A DNA stretch of 64,000 bases from Defluviimonas sp. SAOS-178_SWC (GCF_039830135.1 NZ_CP156081.1:1970001-2034000), one strand, 5' to 3'; shown: positions 50,672 to 58,479, counted from the first letter of the stretch. Numbers and translations: made by a program. Notes: generated from the letters alone by a model not told the origin.

Positions 50672-51714
50672 TGTTTAGTCCCGGGGTGTGGTGGTCTACC
50701 AATCTGTGACCATCACAAGGATGCCCTATGGGACAATTTCTTCACGGCGGCGCCACGACCACGCACACCATCCGAGCTCTCATACAGCGATCGCAGGCTT
50801 CGAACGCGGCGCTGAGCCGGGAACTCGGTATCAACGTCAAGACCGTGGCCAAGTGGCGAAAGCGGGAGCGCGTCGAAGATGCCCGGATGGGGCCGAAAGA
50901 GGTGCGTTCAAGTGCCCTGAGCCCGGACGAGGAAGCAGCGGTCGTGGCTTTCCGGCGCCACACGCTGCTGCCACTGGACGACTGCCTCTACGCGCTGCAG
51001 CCTTCGATCCCGCATCTGACACGCTCTTCCCTGCATCGCTGTCTGCAAAGGCATGGCATCAGCCGTTTGCCCGAAGTCGAAGGCGACAAGCCGAAACGGA
51101 AGTTCAAGGTCTACCCGATCGGGTACTTTCACATCGACATCGCGGAAGTTCGTTCCGGAGAAGGGAAGGGAAGATCTACCTGTTCGTGGCCATTGACCGA
51201 ACATCAAAATTTGCCTTCGTCGAGCTTCACCAGAAGGCCGGAAAGGTGGTCGCGGCCCGGTTTATGCGCAACCTGATCGCCGCTCTGCCTGACCGGGTCC
51301 ACACCGTTCTGACTGATCGAGCCATTGGGCCGCCATTGGTCCGAGAGACAATGGCGAGGGGCGTCCAATTTGCCAACCGGCAACAGGACCGGCACGCAAT
51401 GGTCCATATCTTCGGCCGGGTTTGCCGGGAGAACGGCATTGAGCACCGGCTGACGAAAATCAACCATCCCTGGACTAACGGCCAGGTCGAACGGATGAAC
51501 CGCACGATCAAGGAAGCAACCGTCAAGCGGTACCACTACGAGACCCACGCCGAGCTGGAGGGCCACCTCGACGCGTTCATCGTCGCCTACAATTATGCAC
51601 GCCGCCTGAAGACGCTGAAGGGCCTCACGCCGTTCGAATACATCTGCAAAATCTGGACAGCTGAGCCAGATCGATTCATCTTGAATCCAATCCACCAGAT
51701 GCCGGGACTGAACA
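50672..51714 (+). mobile_element. IS481-family insertion sequence with intact terminal repeats
   Basis: The left end TGTTTAGTCCCGGGGTGTGG (50672) and the right end, read inward, TGTTCAGTCCCGGCATCTGG (51714) form imperfect inverted repeats, giving an element of 1043 bp. The right flank CCTAGC fits the NCTAGN target preference I associate with IS481, but the left flank is CTTGGC, so no exact target duplication is present. The transposase inside is broken. Confidence 0.8.
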
Positions 51715-51719
51715 CCTAG
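50728..51719 (+). pseudogene. IS481-family transposase, frameshifted by a 5-bp tandem duplication and carrying an insertion
   Basis: From ATG 50728 the first frame reads NAALSRELGINVKTVAKWRK and up to GYFHIDIAEVRSGEGK. At 51161-51173 AAGGG occurs twice in tandem before AAG, shifting the frame; the protein continues IYLFVAIDRTSKFAFVELHQ in another frame to PWTNGQVERMNRTIKEATVK and the normal end HQMPGLNT at 51719. A second lesion at 51318-51359 replaces the Asn after the catalytic LTD with 14 extra codons. Both changes would inactivate the enzyme. Confidence 0.85.
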
Positions 51720-51815
51720 CGACTAGCGCCGCGCACAGCGGCACTCATGCAAACGGGCCGGGGTGGGGCACCCAGCCCGTGGCTGTTGTCGCTGTAGCCC
51801 GGCGGCTAGCGAGGG

Positions 51816-52115
51816 CTACTGGGCAGCTATGGCCACACATCCCTCCCGGCGAGCCTGTATGGCCTCGATCCGCGCCCGGAAGCTCGGGCTTGCCCATACC
51901 GCCTCCACCGGCTTGAGCGCCGCCAACCTGCGGGCGGGCTTGCACGCGGCCAGCGCGCGTATGCGCCCGGCCCGTGCCTGCGCCAGCAGCGCAGCACCAT
52001 CCGCCGGGGCTGGTGTTGGCATGTCGGTGCGCCATTCCGCGCGAAGGTAGAGAGGCAGCGGTTTCGGGCGTGCCGGGCGGATGCTGCGCGGCTTCACTGT
52101 GGTCATGTCGTTCAT
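51816..52115 (-). CDS. Hypothetical protein, 99 residues, basic and alanine-rich
   Basis: The start ATG 52115 follows GGGGGAAG at good spacing. The product begins MNDMTTVKPRSIRPARPKPL and contains LLAQARAGRIRALAACKPAR; it is strongly basic with no membrane segment. An upstream ATG at 52130 is possible. I recognise no family. It is opposite in direction to the small-gene operon that follows. Confidence 0.45.
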   Translation of the reverse strand: MNDMTTVKPRSIRPARPKPLPLYLRAEWRTDMPTPAPADGAALLAQARAGRIRALAACKPARRLAALKPVEAVWASPSFRARIEAIQARREGCVAIAAQ

Positions 52116-52329
52116 GTCTGCTTCCCCCATAAGTTGCAGACACCCCAAGCCCGACACTTCACCCCGAGGGCGCAAGCGAAAAGTGCTGACAGGCTCGACC
52201 CACTTACTTGGAATATGGGGAATTTCGTATCCAAGTGCATGAATTCGTTGCTGAACTTTGCGAAGAACAGGTGGCGTCCTAGCCTATGGGGAGCCGCAAC
52301 AGGCTTCCCTCAGGCATCAAGAGGACAAC

Positions 52330-53073
52330 ATGGAAGACGTTGATACGAGGGTTCCCCTGAGCCTTCACCCCGACAACATCGCAGCGCTCGACGGCGTGGA
52401 CGACGACACCCGCGTCTTCATCGCCCCTGCGACCGAGGCCCTGACAGCGGCGCACGTCTATCTCGCTTCGATCTACGATTACCGCGAAGCCGCGTTCAGC
52501 GACCCGACGCTGACCGAGCCTGCTGCGTTACTCAAGACCGACGACTACGCGATGGCGAAGCTGGAAGGCGTAACCCGTCAGATGGATGGCGCGATTGCCC
52601 GGTTCACGACGACCATCAAGTCGCTGGAAAGCGATCTGTCCGCCAGCGTGAAGGAGCAGGCGGGCAAGATGGTGAGTGGCGAGGTGCGCGCCCTGATGCA
52701 GAAGTCCCCTGACCGGGTGGGCCTGCTTGAGAAGGCGGTCGGCGAAAAGGATCTGGACGTGCTGAGCGCGGTTTGCGGCGCGCCTCCGATGCTGTCGGGC
52801 TTGTCCAAGGAGATGCACGCGCACTTCACCCGCCTCTATAACGAGATGACGAAGCCCGAGGCGACGAAGCGGTTGAAGGCGCTGACCGCTGCCCGCAGCT
52901 ACCTTGAGCGCCATGGGCCGCAGGTGCTGAAAGAGTCGATCAAGGCGGTGGGCGTCATTCAAATCCCCATCCCCGGCCCGGATGGCAAGACCCTCGGGTA
53001 TCGCACCGAAGGACCGGACGCATACCGCAGGAAGCGCAACGCCTCCGCCAAGGTCTACCGGCAGCACGCCTGA
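52330..53073 (+). CDS. Hypothetical protein, 247 residues, first gene of the small-gene operon
   Basis: The start ATG 52330 follows AAGAGGA. The product begins MEDVDTRVPLSLHPDN, is predicted soluble and mostly helical, with a possible coiled region (about 80-150, ITKSLESDLSASVKEQ-like) and a C-terminal basic tail (AYRRKRNASAKVYRQHA). No family recognised. Gene context (DUF5681 neighbour, ATGA junctions, short genes) suggests phage or plasmid origin. Confidence 0.6.
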   Translation: MEDVDTRVPLSLHPDNIAALDGVDDDTRVFIAPATEALTAAHVYLASIYDYREAAFSDPTLTEPAALLKTDDYAMAKLEGVTRQMDGAIARFTTTIKSLESDLSASVKEQAGKMVSGEVRALMQKSPDRVGLLEKAVGEKDLDVLSAVCGAPPMLSGLSKEMHAHFTRLYNEMTKPEATKRLKALTAARSYLERHGPQVLKESIKAVGVIQIPIPGPDGKTLGYRTEGPDAYRRKRNASAKVYRQHA

Positions 53074-53105
53074 CCCCTGAACCGAAACTGTTGATGCAGG
53101 TGCCA

Positions 53106-53576
53106 ATGGCAGACGTAATCAAACCTAGCTGGATGGAAGGCTTCGTGCCTGATCCTGCCCCGCCCGGCGGTCGCTGGCCCAAGGGGGTCAGCGGCAACCC
53201 TGCCGGACGGCCCAAGGGATCGCTCAGCAAGAGCGACAAGATCGCCCGCGCCCTGAACGAGGAAGGTCTGGACGTTGTGCGCGTCGTGCTGGACGCGGCG
53301 AAGGCTGGCGACATGACAGCCTGTGGTCACATCCTCAACAGGATCGCTCCGAACCTGCGCAGCAAGTCCCAGACGGTCGAGTTCGACTTCGACCCCGAAG
53401 CGCCGATGACGAAGCAGATCGAGGCGGTGCTGGCCGGTGTCGCTGCCGGTCAGGTGCCCCCGGACGTGGGGCAACAGATCATTTCCGCCATCGGCACTTT
53501 GAACGAAGCCCGCCTGACCGAGGAACTGGCGCAGGAGCTGGAAGCGCTGAAACGAGACCGCGAGGGGGGCCGATGA
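53106..53576 (+). CDS. DUF5681-type protein
   Basis: The 156-residue product shows the DUF5681 N-terminal motif RWPKGVSGNPAGRPKGSLSK at about residues 24-43. Such proteins are found in phage, prophage and plasmid segments near DNA methylases or terminases; function unknown. ATG 53106 is used; in-frame ATG 53094 and TTG 53091 would add a few residues. Its stop overlaps the next start (ATGA). A different DUF5681 fragment is at 30507. Confidence 0.7.
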   Translation: MADVIKPSWMEGFVPDPAPPGGRWPKGVSGNPAGRPKGSLSKSDKIARALNEEGLDVVRVVLDAAKAGDMTACGHILNRIAPNLRSKSQTVEFDFDPEAPMTKQIEAVLAGVAAGQVPPDVGQQIISAIGTLNEARLTEELAQELEALKRDREGGR

Positions 53577-53929
53577 GCTACATCGAGACCAAACGCAACC
53601 AAGTGCATGTCGGCAGACCGCTGGCGACGGATACGGTTGTGGCCACGTTCCTGCACGGCAGCACCGGGCCGCGCCGCTTGCTCTGCGTCCAGCCGCTCGC
53701 CAACTACTAGCGCGCCGTCAACTGGGCGCTGTCGATGGCCGACTACATGGCCGGTCCCATCGAGTTGCTGCCCTACGAGAGCGAGGAAGCGTTGCACCAC
53801 GCGATCTTCATGTCCGAGGTCCACAACCTCACCTTTGCATCCGACGACCCCGAGGTGCGGCGGGAGGCGCGCGAGCCGTTCCTGTCGCTCGCGGACTGGC
53901 CGACCATCAGGGAGCGGAGGAATCAATGA
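53573..53929 (+). pseudogene. Hypothetical gene interrupted by one amber codon
   Basis: From ATG 53573 the frame reads 45 codons (MSYIETKRNQVHVG...LANY), then TAG at 53708-53710, then continues in the same frame with RAVNWALSMADYMAGPIELL to a TGA at 53927-53929, 118 codons in all. Both edges keep ATGA overlaps with neighbours, which fits an originally whole gene. A single CAG-to-TAG change would explain it. Expression of the downstream half from an internal ATG (53735) is possible. No family recognised. Confidence 0.65.
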
Positions 53930-54201
53930 GGCGACCCGCACCGAGCATTCCATACTCCAACGCACGACCGGTCGAGTATGACCACAGTGACGGCGGCGAC
54001 GTCACCTATGCCAACGGGCGGGCCTATCGCCGCGAGACCTCCCGCCACGACCCTGACAACACCATTACGCCGGACGAGCAGAAGCTTCTGCACCAGCGCC
54101 GTCTGGAGGAGGCCGAGCTTCGGCAAGCCCGCAATGACGCGAACTTCGCCACCGCGTTGCGCCTCGGTGAAGCGCTGCGCGTGTTGAAGGGCGAGGATTG
54201 A
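53926..54201 (+). CDS. Hypothetical protein, 91 residues
   Basis: A soluble, charged 91-residue product (MRRPAPSIPYSNARPVEY..., with PDNTITPDEQKLLHQRRLEE and a helical, acidic-basic C-terminal half). ATGA-coupled to the interrupted gene upstream and 4 bp before the next gene. No family recognised; phage or plasmid character by context. Confidence 0.55.
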   Translation: MRRPAPSIPYSNARPVEYDHSDGGDVTYANGRAYRRETSRHDPDNTITPDEQKLLHQRRLEEAELRQARNDANFATALRLGEALRVLKGED

Positions 54202-54205
54202 CCAC

Positions 54206-54433
54206 ATGCCAAGCGCCCGCCAACTCCTCCGTCAGGCCAGGACGCTGAAGGATGCGCGTGACAACCATCCTATCGCGCGGTTCGGGACATCCGAGTTCGA
54301 GGCGGAGTTCCGGGAGTCGGTTGAAGCGAACAACCTCGACCGAACCGACATGTTCGGGGAGAACGGCACGGGAGGGGTGCTGGCCTGCCTCAAGCGGTGG
54401 GCGCGCGATGAGGTATGGCGCTTGTGGCGATGA
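54206..54433 (+). CDS. Hypothetical protein, 75 residues
   Basis: A basic, soluble 75-residue product beginning MPSARQLLRQARTLKDARDN and ending CLKRWARDEVWRLWR. It starts 4 bp after the preceding gene and overlaps the next by 4 bp (ATGA). No family recognised. Confidence 0.5.
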   Translation: MPSARQLLRQARTLKDARDNHPIARFGTSEFEAEFRESVEANNLDRTDMFGENGTGGVLACLKRWARDEVWRLWR

Positions 54434-54570
54434 CGGACGAGCCCGCGTGGCTGGTGCGCTGGCGCCGTGGCGAGCCGCCGCTACAGCCGCCCCCACAGCC
54501 GCAGGCCGCACTGCGCCAAGGGGGTAAAGGGCTGCAAGCGCAAAGCACGCGCTGCAAACGGCGCTGGTAG
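54430..54570 (+). CDS. Hypothetical 46-residue peptide
   Basis: A short frame coupled by ATGA to the preceding gene: MTDEPAWLVRWRRGEPPLQP, then a Pro/Gln-rich middle and a basic end (CKRRW). The overlap supports translation; it is also overlapped by a second frame (54467-54793), so one of the two may be false. Confidence 0.4.
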   Translation: MTDEPAWLVRWRRGEPPLQPPPQPQAALRQGGKGLQAQSTRCKRRW

Positions 54571-54793
54571 GGAGGCCTTGGGGTTCAGGGAACCGAGGGA
54601 GTGGAAGTTTGACGGATGCAAGCGAAGGGAACCTGTCCTCGACCTTGACCACAACCCGCCGCGTGTCGTCCGCATGGTCGGCTGGCGCGTGTGCATGAAG
54701 TGCTCAACACCATTCTGGTCTGACGATGTGGTCAGGGTGAGGATGTGCGACGAGTGCAAGCTGCCCCCGAGGGGGCAGAGACGATCACCCTAG
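54467..54793 (+). CDS. Possible zinc-ribbon protein
   Basis: A frame of up to 108 residues from GTG 54467; a TTG at 54578 would give 71. The C-terminal part has WRVCMKCSTPFWSDD and RMCDECK, two CxxC pairs typical of a zinc ribbon, plus earlier HCAKGVKGC. The start is uncertain because it overlaps the 46-residue frame. Small zinc-ribbon proteins are common in phages. Last gene before the terminator. Confidence 0.45.
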   Translation: MASRRYSRPHSRRPHCAKGVKGCKRKARAANGAGREALGFREPREWKFDGCKRREPVLDLDHNPPRVVRMVGWRVCMKCSTPFWSDDVVRVRMCDECKLPPRGQRRSP

Positions 54794-54922
54794 CCGCTGC
54801 CGCAGGAGTGGCAGAGCAGCGGCACGCGGCCTCGCCAGCCGCGCGAGGCATAGGCAACCGTCCCTCGTAAATCCAACGGAGCCAGCCGTCAGCGGCTACT
54901 CCTTGTCGCTCGCAACGGTAGA

Positions 54923-54957
54923 AGCGGTCCGCGTGCATGTGCAGCGGGCCGCTTTTT
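54923..54957 (+). terminator. Intrinsic terminator of the small-gene operon
   Basis: AGCGGTCCGC and GCGGGCCGCT pair over 10 bp with one G-T wobble, around an 11-nt loop, followed by TTTTT (with the last stem T). It lies 130 bp after the last frame and is the clearest Rho-independent terminator in the window. Confidence 0.75.
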
Positions 54958-54961
54958 GCTG

Positions 54962-55001
54962 AGCGCTATGACTCGCGCGCAGCGGCTAGCATAGCGCTAG
55001 C
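54962..55001. repeat. AGCGCTA direct repeats and GCTAGC palindromes close to the attachment core
   Basis: AGCGCTA occurs at 54962-54968 and 54993-54999, and GCTAGC at 54985-54990 and 54996-55001. They lie 67-106 bp inside the island from the right attachment core, the distance range of integrase arm-type sites. Function is inferred from place only. Confidence 0.35.
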
Positions 55002-55067
55002 ACGGCTCGCCAATAGCAAAACAGCCCCGTGAGATGGGCCGCTTAAGTGCTTGCTGTAGCAGGGATT

Positions 55068-55086
55068 TTTGGCTCCGGCGGTAGGG
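55068..55086 (-). repeat. Right attachment-site copy within the tRNA-Asn 3' end
   Basis: TTTGGCTCCGGCGGTAGGG, identical to 20194-20212, spans the encoded CCA, discriminator, 3' acceptor strand and six T-stem bases of the intact tRNA-Asn gene. It is the right boundary of the island. Confidence 0.8.
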
Positions 55087-55144
55087 ATCGAACCTACGAC
55101 CAATTGATTAACAGTCAACTGCTCTACCGCTGAGCTACGCCGGA
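55070..55144 (-). tRNA. tRNA-Asn (GTT)
   Basis: On the minus strand the gene starts TCCGGCGTAGCTCAG and ends CGCCGGAGCCA. The 7-bp acceptor stem is perfect, the D-arm (AGCTCAGCGGTAGAGC) and T-arm (GTAGGTTCGATCCCTAC) are normal, and the anticodon loop is CTGTTAA, giving anticodon GTT. The CCA end is encoded. Its 3' end is the integration site of the island. Confidence 0.95.
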
Positions 55145-55214
55145 ACACGGGGCGGGATATAGCAAGGGTGGCGGGGGGCGTCCAGAGGGCTTGGCGACAA
55201 AAATGCGCGGGCGC

Positions 55215-56126
55215 TCAGAGCGGGCCGAAACGGGCCTCCGCGGACAGGGGATCGACGGGCGAGGCAAGATTTCGTTCTGTCAGATCAAGGAGATGGGCGA
55301 GGACGTTGCGGGCGGCTGCGGGCATGAGGGCAGGCGGGGTCTCGGCATAGATGCGCCGCGCGAGGGTGGTTGCGTCGGCCGGACCCTCCGCAAGGGCGGC
55401 GCGGATCGCGGCCTCGCGGGTGCGCCGGTGGGCGGCGAGCGCGGCGATGCGGTCGGTTGCGTCGCCGACCGGATTGCCGTGGCCGGAAAAGAGGCGCGCC
55501 GGGGCGAGCCGTGCGAGCCGGTCGAGCGACGCCATATAGGCGCCCATGTCGCCATCGGGCGGCGAGACGAGCGAGGAGGACCAGCCCATCACGTGATCGC
55601 CGCAAAAGACCGCATCCCCCCACTGGAAACTCAGGTGGTTGCCGAAATGGCCCGGCGTGTGGAGCGCGGTGAGCGTGAACCCGTCGCAGGCGATCTCGGC
55701 GCCGTCGGGAAGGGTGATGTCGGGCGCGAATCCGGCATCGACGCCTTCGCCGCCGTCGAGCCCGCCTGCGGCGGCAAGCCGCTCCATCAGCTCCGACCGG
55801 CCGGATGTCGCGTCGCCGAAGGCGAGGACGGGCGCGCCGGTGGTGTCGGCGAGCGGCCGGGCGAGCGGCGAATGGTCGAGATGGGCATGGGTGACCAGAA
55901 TCCGCGCGACCGTCTCGCCGGGGGCAAGGGCGGCGAGGAGCGCCGCGAGGTGCCGGGGATCCGCCGGTCCGGGGTCGATCACCGTGACGCGTCCCTCACC
56001 GAGGATGTAACTGTTGGTGCCATGCAACGTCATCGGCGACGGGTTGGGCGCCACGACGACCCTGAGACCCGGCGCGAGGCGCTGGACCTCCCCGTGGCGG
56101 GGCGCGATTTCGCGGGCATCCGTCAT
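55215..56126 (-). CDS. MBL-fold metallo-hydrolase (LACTB2-like)
   Basis: A 303-residue metallo-beta-lactamase-fold protein. The metal motif is THAHLDHSPLARPL (HxHxDH), with TPGHFGNH, FCGDHVMGW and FSGHGNPV supplying the other ligands. A C-terminal winged-helix-like region (about 230-300) follows, as in LACTB2-type RNases/hydrolases. The start is ATG 56126. Divergent from the kinase gene at 56169. The substrate is unknown. Confidence 0.87.
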   Translation of the reverse strand: MTDAREIAPRHGEVQRLAPGLRVVVAPNPSPMTLHGTNSYILGEGRVTVIDPGPADPRHLAALLAALAPGETVARILVTHAHLDHSPLARPLADTTGAPVLAFGDATSGRSELMERLAAAGGLDGGEGVDAGFAPDITLPDGAEIACDGFTLTALHTPGHFGNHLSFQWGDAVFCGDHVMGWSSSLVSPPDGDMGAYMASLDRLARLAPARLFSGHGNPVGDATDRIAALAAHRRTREAAIRAALAEGPADATTLARRIYAETPPALMPAAARNVLAHLLDLTERNLASPVDPLSAEARFGPL

Positions 56127-56168
56127 CTTGCGCTTTCTCTCGGTTTCCGGCGCGGATAGGCTCCGGCC

Positions 56169-57494
56169 ATGATCTCGGCCTGGTTCAAGAATGTCCTGCC
56201 GCGCGGCCTTTACGGCAGGGCCGCCCTCATCCTGATCCTGCCCATCGTGATCATCCAGCTCGTCGTGTCCATAGCCTTTATCCAGCGCCATTTCGAGGGC
56301 GTGACCCGGCAGATGAGCCGCAACATCGCGCAGGAAATCGCGCTGATCCTGTCCCGCGTCGAAGCGGAACCCGATCCGGCGGAGGCGGGGCGCGATGCCG
56401 AGGCGCTTGGTGCGGCGCTGGCGATGAATGTGAACCTGCCGGCGACGCCCGAGGCGCCGACAACCGATGAACGGATCTTCTACGACCTTTCGGGTCGGGT
56501 CGTGATCGCGACGCTGAGGGGGGCGTTCCCGACGCTGGGGCCGGTCGACCTGTCGAATCTTCGGCGGGTCCGCTTCGTCCTCGGCACCGACCACGGCCCG
56601 ATGGAGATCGGCTTCGACCGGGGGCGGGTCTCGGCCAGCAATCCGCATCAGCTCCTGGTTTTGATGCTGTTTACCGGCCTCTTGATGACGCTCATCGCCT
56701 TTCTCTTCCTGCGCAACCAGCTGCGCCCGATCCGTCGGCTCGCCCGCGCGGCGGACGCGTTCGGCAAGGGCCGCATCGTGCCCTACCGGCCCGCCGGCGC
56801 GATCGAGGTGCGCTCTGCGGGGAACGCCTTTCTCGACATGCGGTCCAGGATCGAACGGCAGATCGAACAGCGGACGCTGCTTCTGTCTGGCATCAGCCAT
56901 GACCTCCGTACGCCGCTCACGCGGCTGAAGCTCGGCCTCTCGATGCTGGGCGACGATGCGGATGCGGCCGCGATGAGCCGCGATGTCGACGACATGGAGA
57001 GGCTTCTCGATGCCTTCCTCGCCTTCGTGCGGGGCGATGCGACGGAAGAGGAGGCGGAGCTTCAGGACCCGGTGCCGCTGGTGCAGGGAATCGTCGAGGA
57101 TGCCCGGCGCAGCGGCCAGAACGTACTCATGCACGCGGTCGAAGGGGCAGGGGAGGCGCCCCTGCGCGCTGGCTCCATACGCCGGGCGCTTGAAAACCTG
57201 ATCGGCAATGCCGTTCGATACGGCACCCGCGCCGAGGTGTCGCTTGCGATTCTCGATCGGGCGATCCGCATCACCGTCGAGGACGATGGCCCCGGTATCG
57301 AGCATGCGCGGCGTGAGGAGGCGATGCGCCCCTTCACCCGGCTCGACACCGCCCGAAATCAGGATCGGGGCCCCGGCGTCGGGCTCGGCCTTGCCATCAG
57401 CGCCGACATCGCCCGAAGCCACGGCGGAACGCTTCGGCTTGGGGACAGTGCCCGGCTTGGCGGGTTGAAGGCCGAACTGGTGCTGGCCCGGTGA
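56169..57494 (+). CDS. Sensor histidine kinase, EnvZ-like
   Basis: A 441-residue membrane kinase. Helices lie at about 18-38 and 164-182, with a periplasmic domain of about 125 residues between. HAMP follows, then the H-box SGISHDLRTPLTRLKL with the phospho-His, the N-box RRALENLIGNAVRYGT, VEDDGPGI and GVGLGLAIS. No response-regulator gene is next to it in the window, so the partner is unknown. Confidence 0.88.
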   Translation: MISAWFKNVLPRGLYGRAALILILPIVIIQLVVSIAFIQRHFEGVTRQMSRNIAQEIALILSRVEAEPDPAEAGRDAEALGAALAMNVNLPATPEAPTTDERIFYDLSGRVVIATLRGAFPTLGPVDLSNLRRVRFVLGTDHGPMEIGFDRGRVSASNPHQLLVLMLFTGLLMTLIAFLFLRNQLRPIRRLARAADAFGKGRIVPYRPAGAIEVRSAGNAFLDMRSRIERQIEQRTLLLSGISHDLRTPLTRLKLGLSMLGDDADAAAMSRDVDDMERLLDAFLAFVRGDATEEEAELQDPVPLVQGIVEDARRSGQNVLMHAVEGAGEAPLRAGSIRRALENLIGNAVRYGTRAEVSLAILDRAIRITVEDDGPGIEHARREEAMRPFTRLDTARNQDRGPGVGLGLAISADIARSHGGTLRLGDSARLGGLKAELVLAR

Positions 57495-57500
57495 GCCCGC

Positions 57501-57734
57501 TCAGAAGAGCATGTTGGCAAGCCCGACCCAGGCCGGAATCGCCAGAAGCAGGACCGGCAGAATCCACCACCCGCTGACCATGTCGCGATCCTCGGTCGCG
57601 CGGTCCGGCGGCTCAGAGGTATGATCGGCGCCGTCGAGCGGCGTCATCTCCTGCATGTACCAGTATTCGAGGGCGTCTTGCCGCCCCGGATCTTCCGCGC
57701 CCCGGCTGCGCGCCGTTCCGTTCCGTTCCGCCAT
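57501..57734 (-). CDS. Small C-terminally anchored membrane protein, 77 residues
   Basis: A 77-residue protein with a polar N-terminal half (QDALEYWYMQEMTPLDGADH) and one hydrophobic segment near the end (WWILPVLLLAIPAWVGLANM). The start is ATG 57734. It is convergent with the kinase gene, 6 bp apart. No named family recognised; the orientation is probably N-in, C-terminal anchor. Confidence 0.55.
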   Translation of the reverse strand: MAERNGTARSRGAEDPGRQDALEYWYMQEMTPLDGADHTSEPPDRATEDRDMVSGWWILPVLLLAIPAWVGLANMLF

Positions 57735-57807
57735 GACGTTTTCCCGTTACCCGGGAACAGGTTAGCCGCGCATCTCTTGCGAATTCGTTAGCGGCGGCGG
57801 GGCAAGG

Positions 57808-57884
57808 TGGTAGGCCCGGAGGGACTCGAACCCCCAACCAAGGCGTTATGAGCGCCCTGCTCTAACCAATTGAGCTACAGGCCC
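57808..57884 (-). tRNA. tRNA with CAT anticodon (Ile2 or elongator Met)
   Basis: On the minus strand the gene runs from GGGCCTGTAGCTCAAT to GGGCCTACCA, with an anticodon loop CTCATAA (anticodon CAT). The acceptor pairs 7 bp allowing G-T, and the T-loop is GGTTCGAGTCC. It has a standard G1 pair, so it is not an initiator tRNA. Whether the C34 is modified to lysidine (Ile2) or the tRNA is elongator Met cannot be decided by eye; the TAGCTCA...GGTTAGAGCAG body resembles E. coli Ile2. CCA is encoded. Confidence 0.9.
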
Positions 57885-57993
57885 GGCCGGGTTCTTGCTA
57901 TGATGACAGCGCGGTCTGGTCAATCGGCTTTACGCGATAGGCCGGCCACTATAGGTAGTGTCGCCTGCCCGCGATCCGCCTTTGAGGAACTTG

Positions 57994-58419
57994 ATGCCCT
58001 ATATCCGCCATGTGACCCTCGTCTATCTCGCCGGCATGGTTGGCTGTGCGGTCCTGATGGGCGGGCTGAACCTCATGGGAGAGTTCTTTCTCGGGAAAGG
58101 GATTCCGAAGGGTCTGAGCGCGGTCAGCGTCCTCGTCCCGGCGCTGCTGGCGGGGATGTCCTTCGTGAACCGCGCCGGACGGCGGCCCGAGGCGCGAGAG
58201 GCCTGGGCGCTCAGTCTGTGGTTCACCCTGATCCAGATCGTGACCGCGGCGATCCTGCTTTGGGCCATCGACGTCTACGCCGACGCGGCGGTCACGACGG
58301 CGGTGGCGACCGTGCTGCTTCTGGTCCTCTTCGTGATCCTGCTCATCGGATCGCGTCTTGGCCTCGGCCTTGGCGTCTATACCGCGCTCAGGCAGCAAGA
58401 GCGCGCCAGGCACAGCTGA
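57994..58419 (+). CDS. ABZJ_00895-type membrane protein
   Basis: A 141-residue protein with about four membrane helices (about 8-28, 42-60, 72-92, 100-122). The family is known only as conserved alphaproteobacterial membrane proteins. ATG 57994 follows GAGGAAC. It is independent of the downstream purM, 60 bp away. Confidence 0.65.
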   Translation: MPYIRHVTLVYLAGMVGCAVLMGGLNLMGEFFLGKGIPKGLSAVSVLVPALLAGMSFVNRAGRRPEAREAWALSLWFTLIQIVTAAILLWAIDVYADAAVTTAVATVLLLVLFVILLIGSRLGLGLGVYTALRQQERARHS

Positions 58420-58479
58420 CACGTTGCCCCCGTGACCCATCTGCGGTAACCGGGCGGGAAGAGAATCCCGGGGGACCCA

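Larger units (their letters stand above)
20194..55086. mobile_element. Genomic island of about 34.9 kb integrated at the 3' end of tRNA-Asn
   Basis: The intact tRNA-Asn gene (55070-55144, minus strand) has its 3' end facing left. The 19-bp sequence TTTGGCTCCGGCGGTAGGG at its 3' end (55068-55086) recurs exactly, in the same orientation, at 20194-20212. That is the geometry of an element integrated at a tRNA 3' end: the tRNA stays whole at one edge and the displaced 3' end marks the other. Between lie three catabolic modules, several IS remnants, and a phage-like small-gene cluster. No integrase gene was found, so the island is probably fixed. The boundaries are inferred from the repeat. Confidence 0.8.

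Noticed and set aside
53573..53929. Recoding of TAG as a sense codon
   Set aside because: Only one amber in the operon keeps a frame open, the other amber (43271) is in a decayed IS, and several genes nearby end in TAG normally. A recent nonsense mutation is simpler.
55215..57422. MBL hydrolase gene extended upstream to over 700 codons
   Set aside because: The extension is antisense to the EnvZ-like kinase; ATG 56126 gives a complete hydrolase.
57808..57884. Initiator tRNA-fMet
   Set aside because: The CAT anticodon fits, but the first acceptor pair is a normal G-C pair, whereas bacterial initiators have an unpaired C1-A72.
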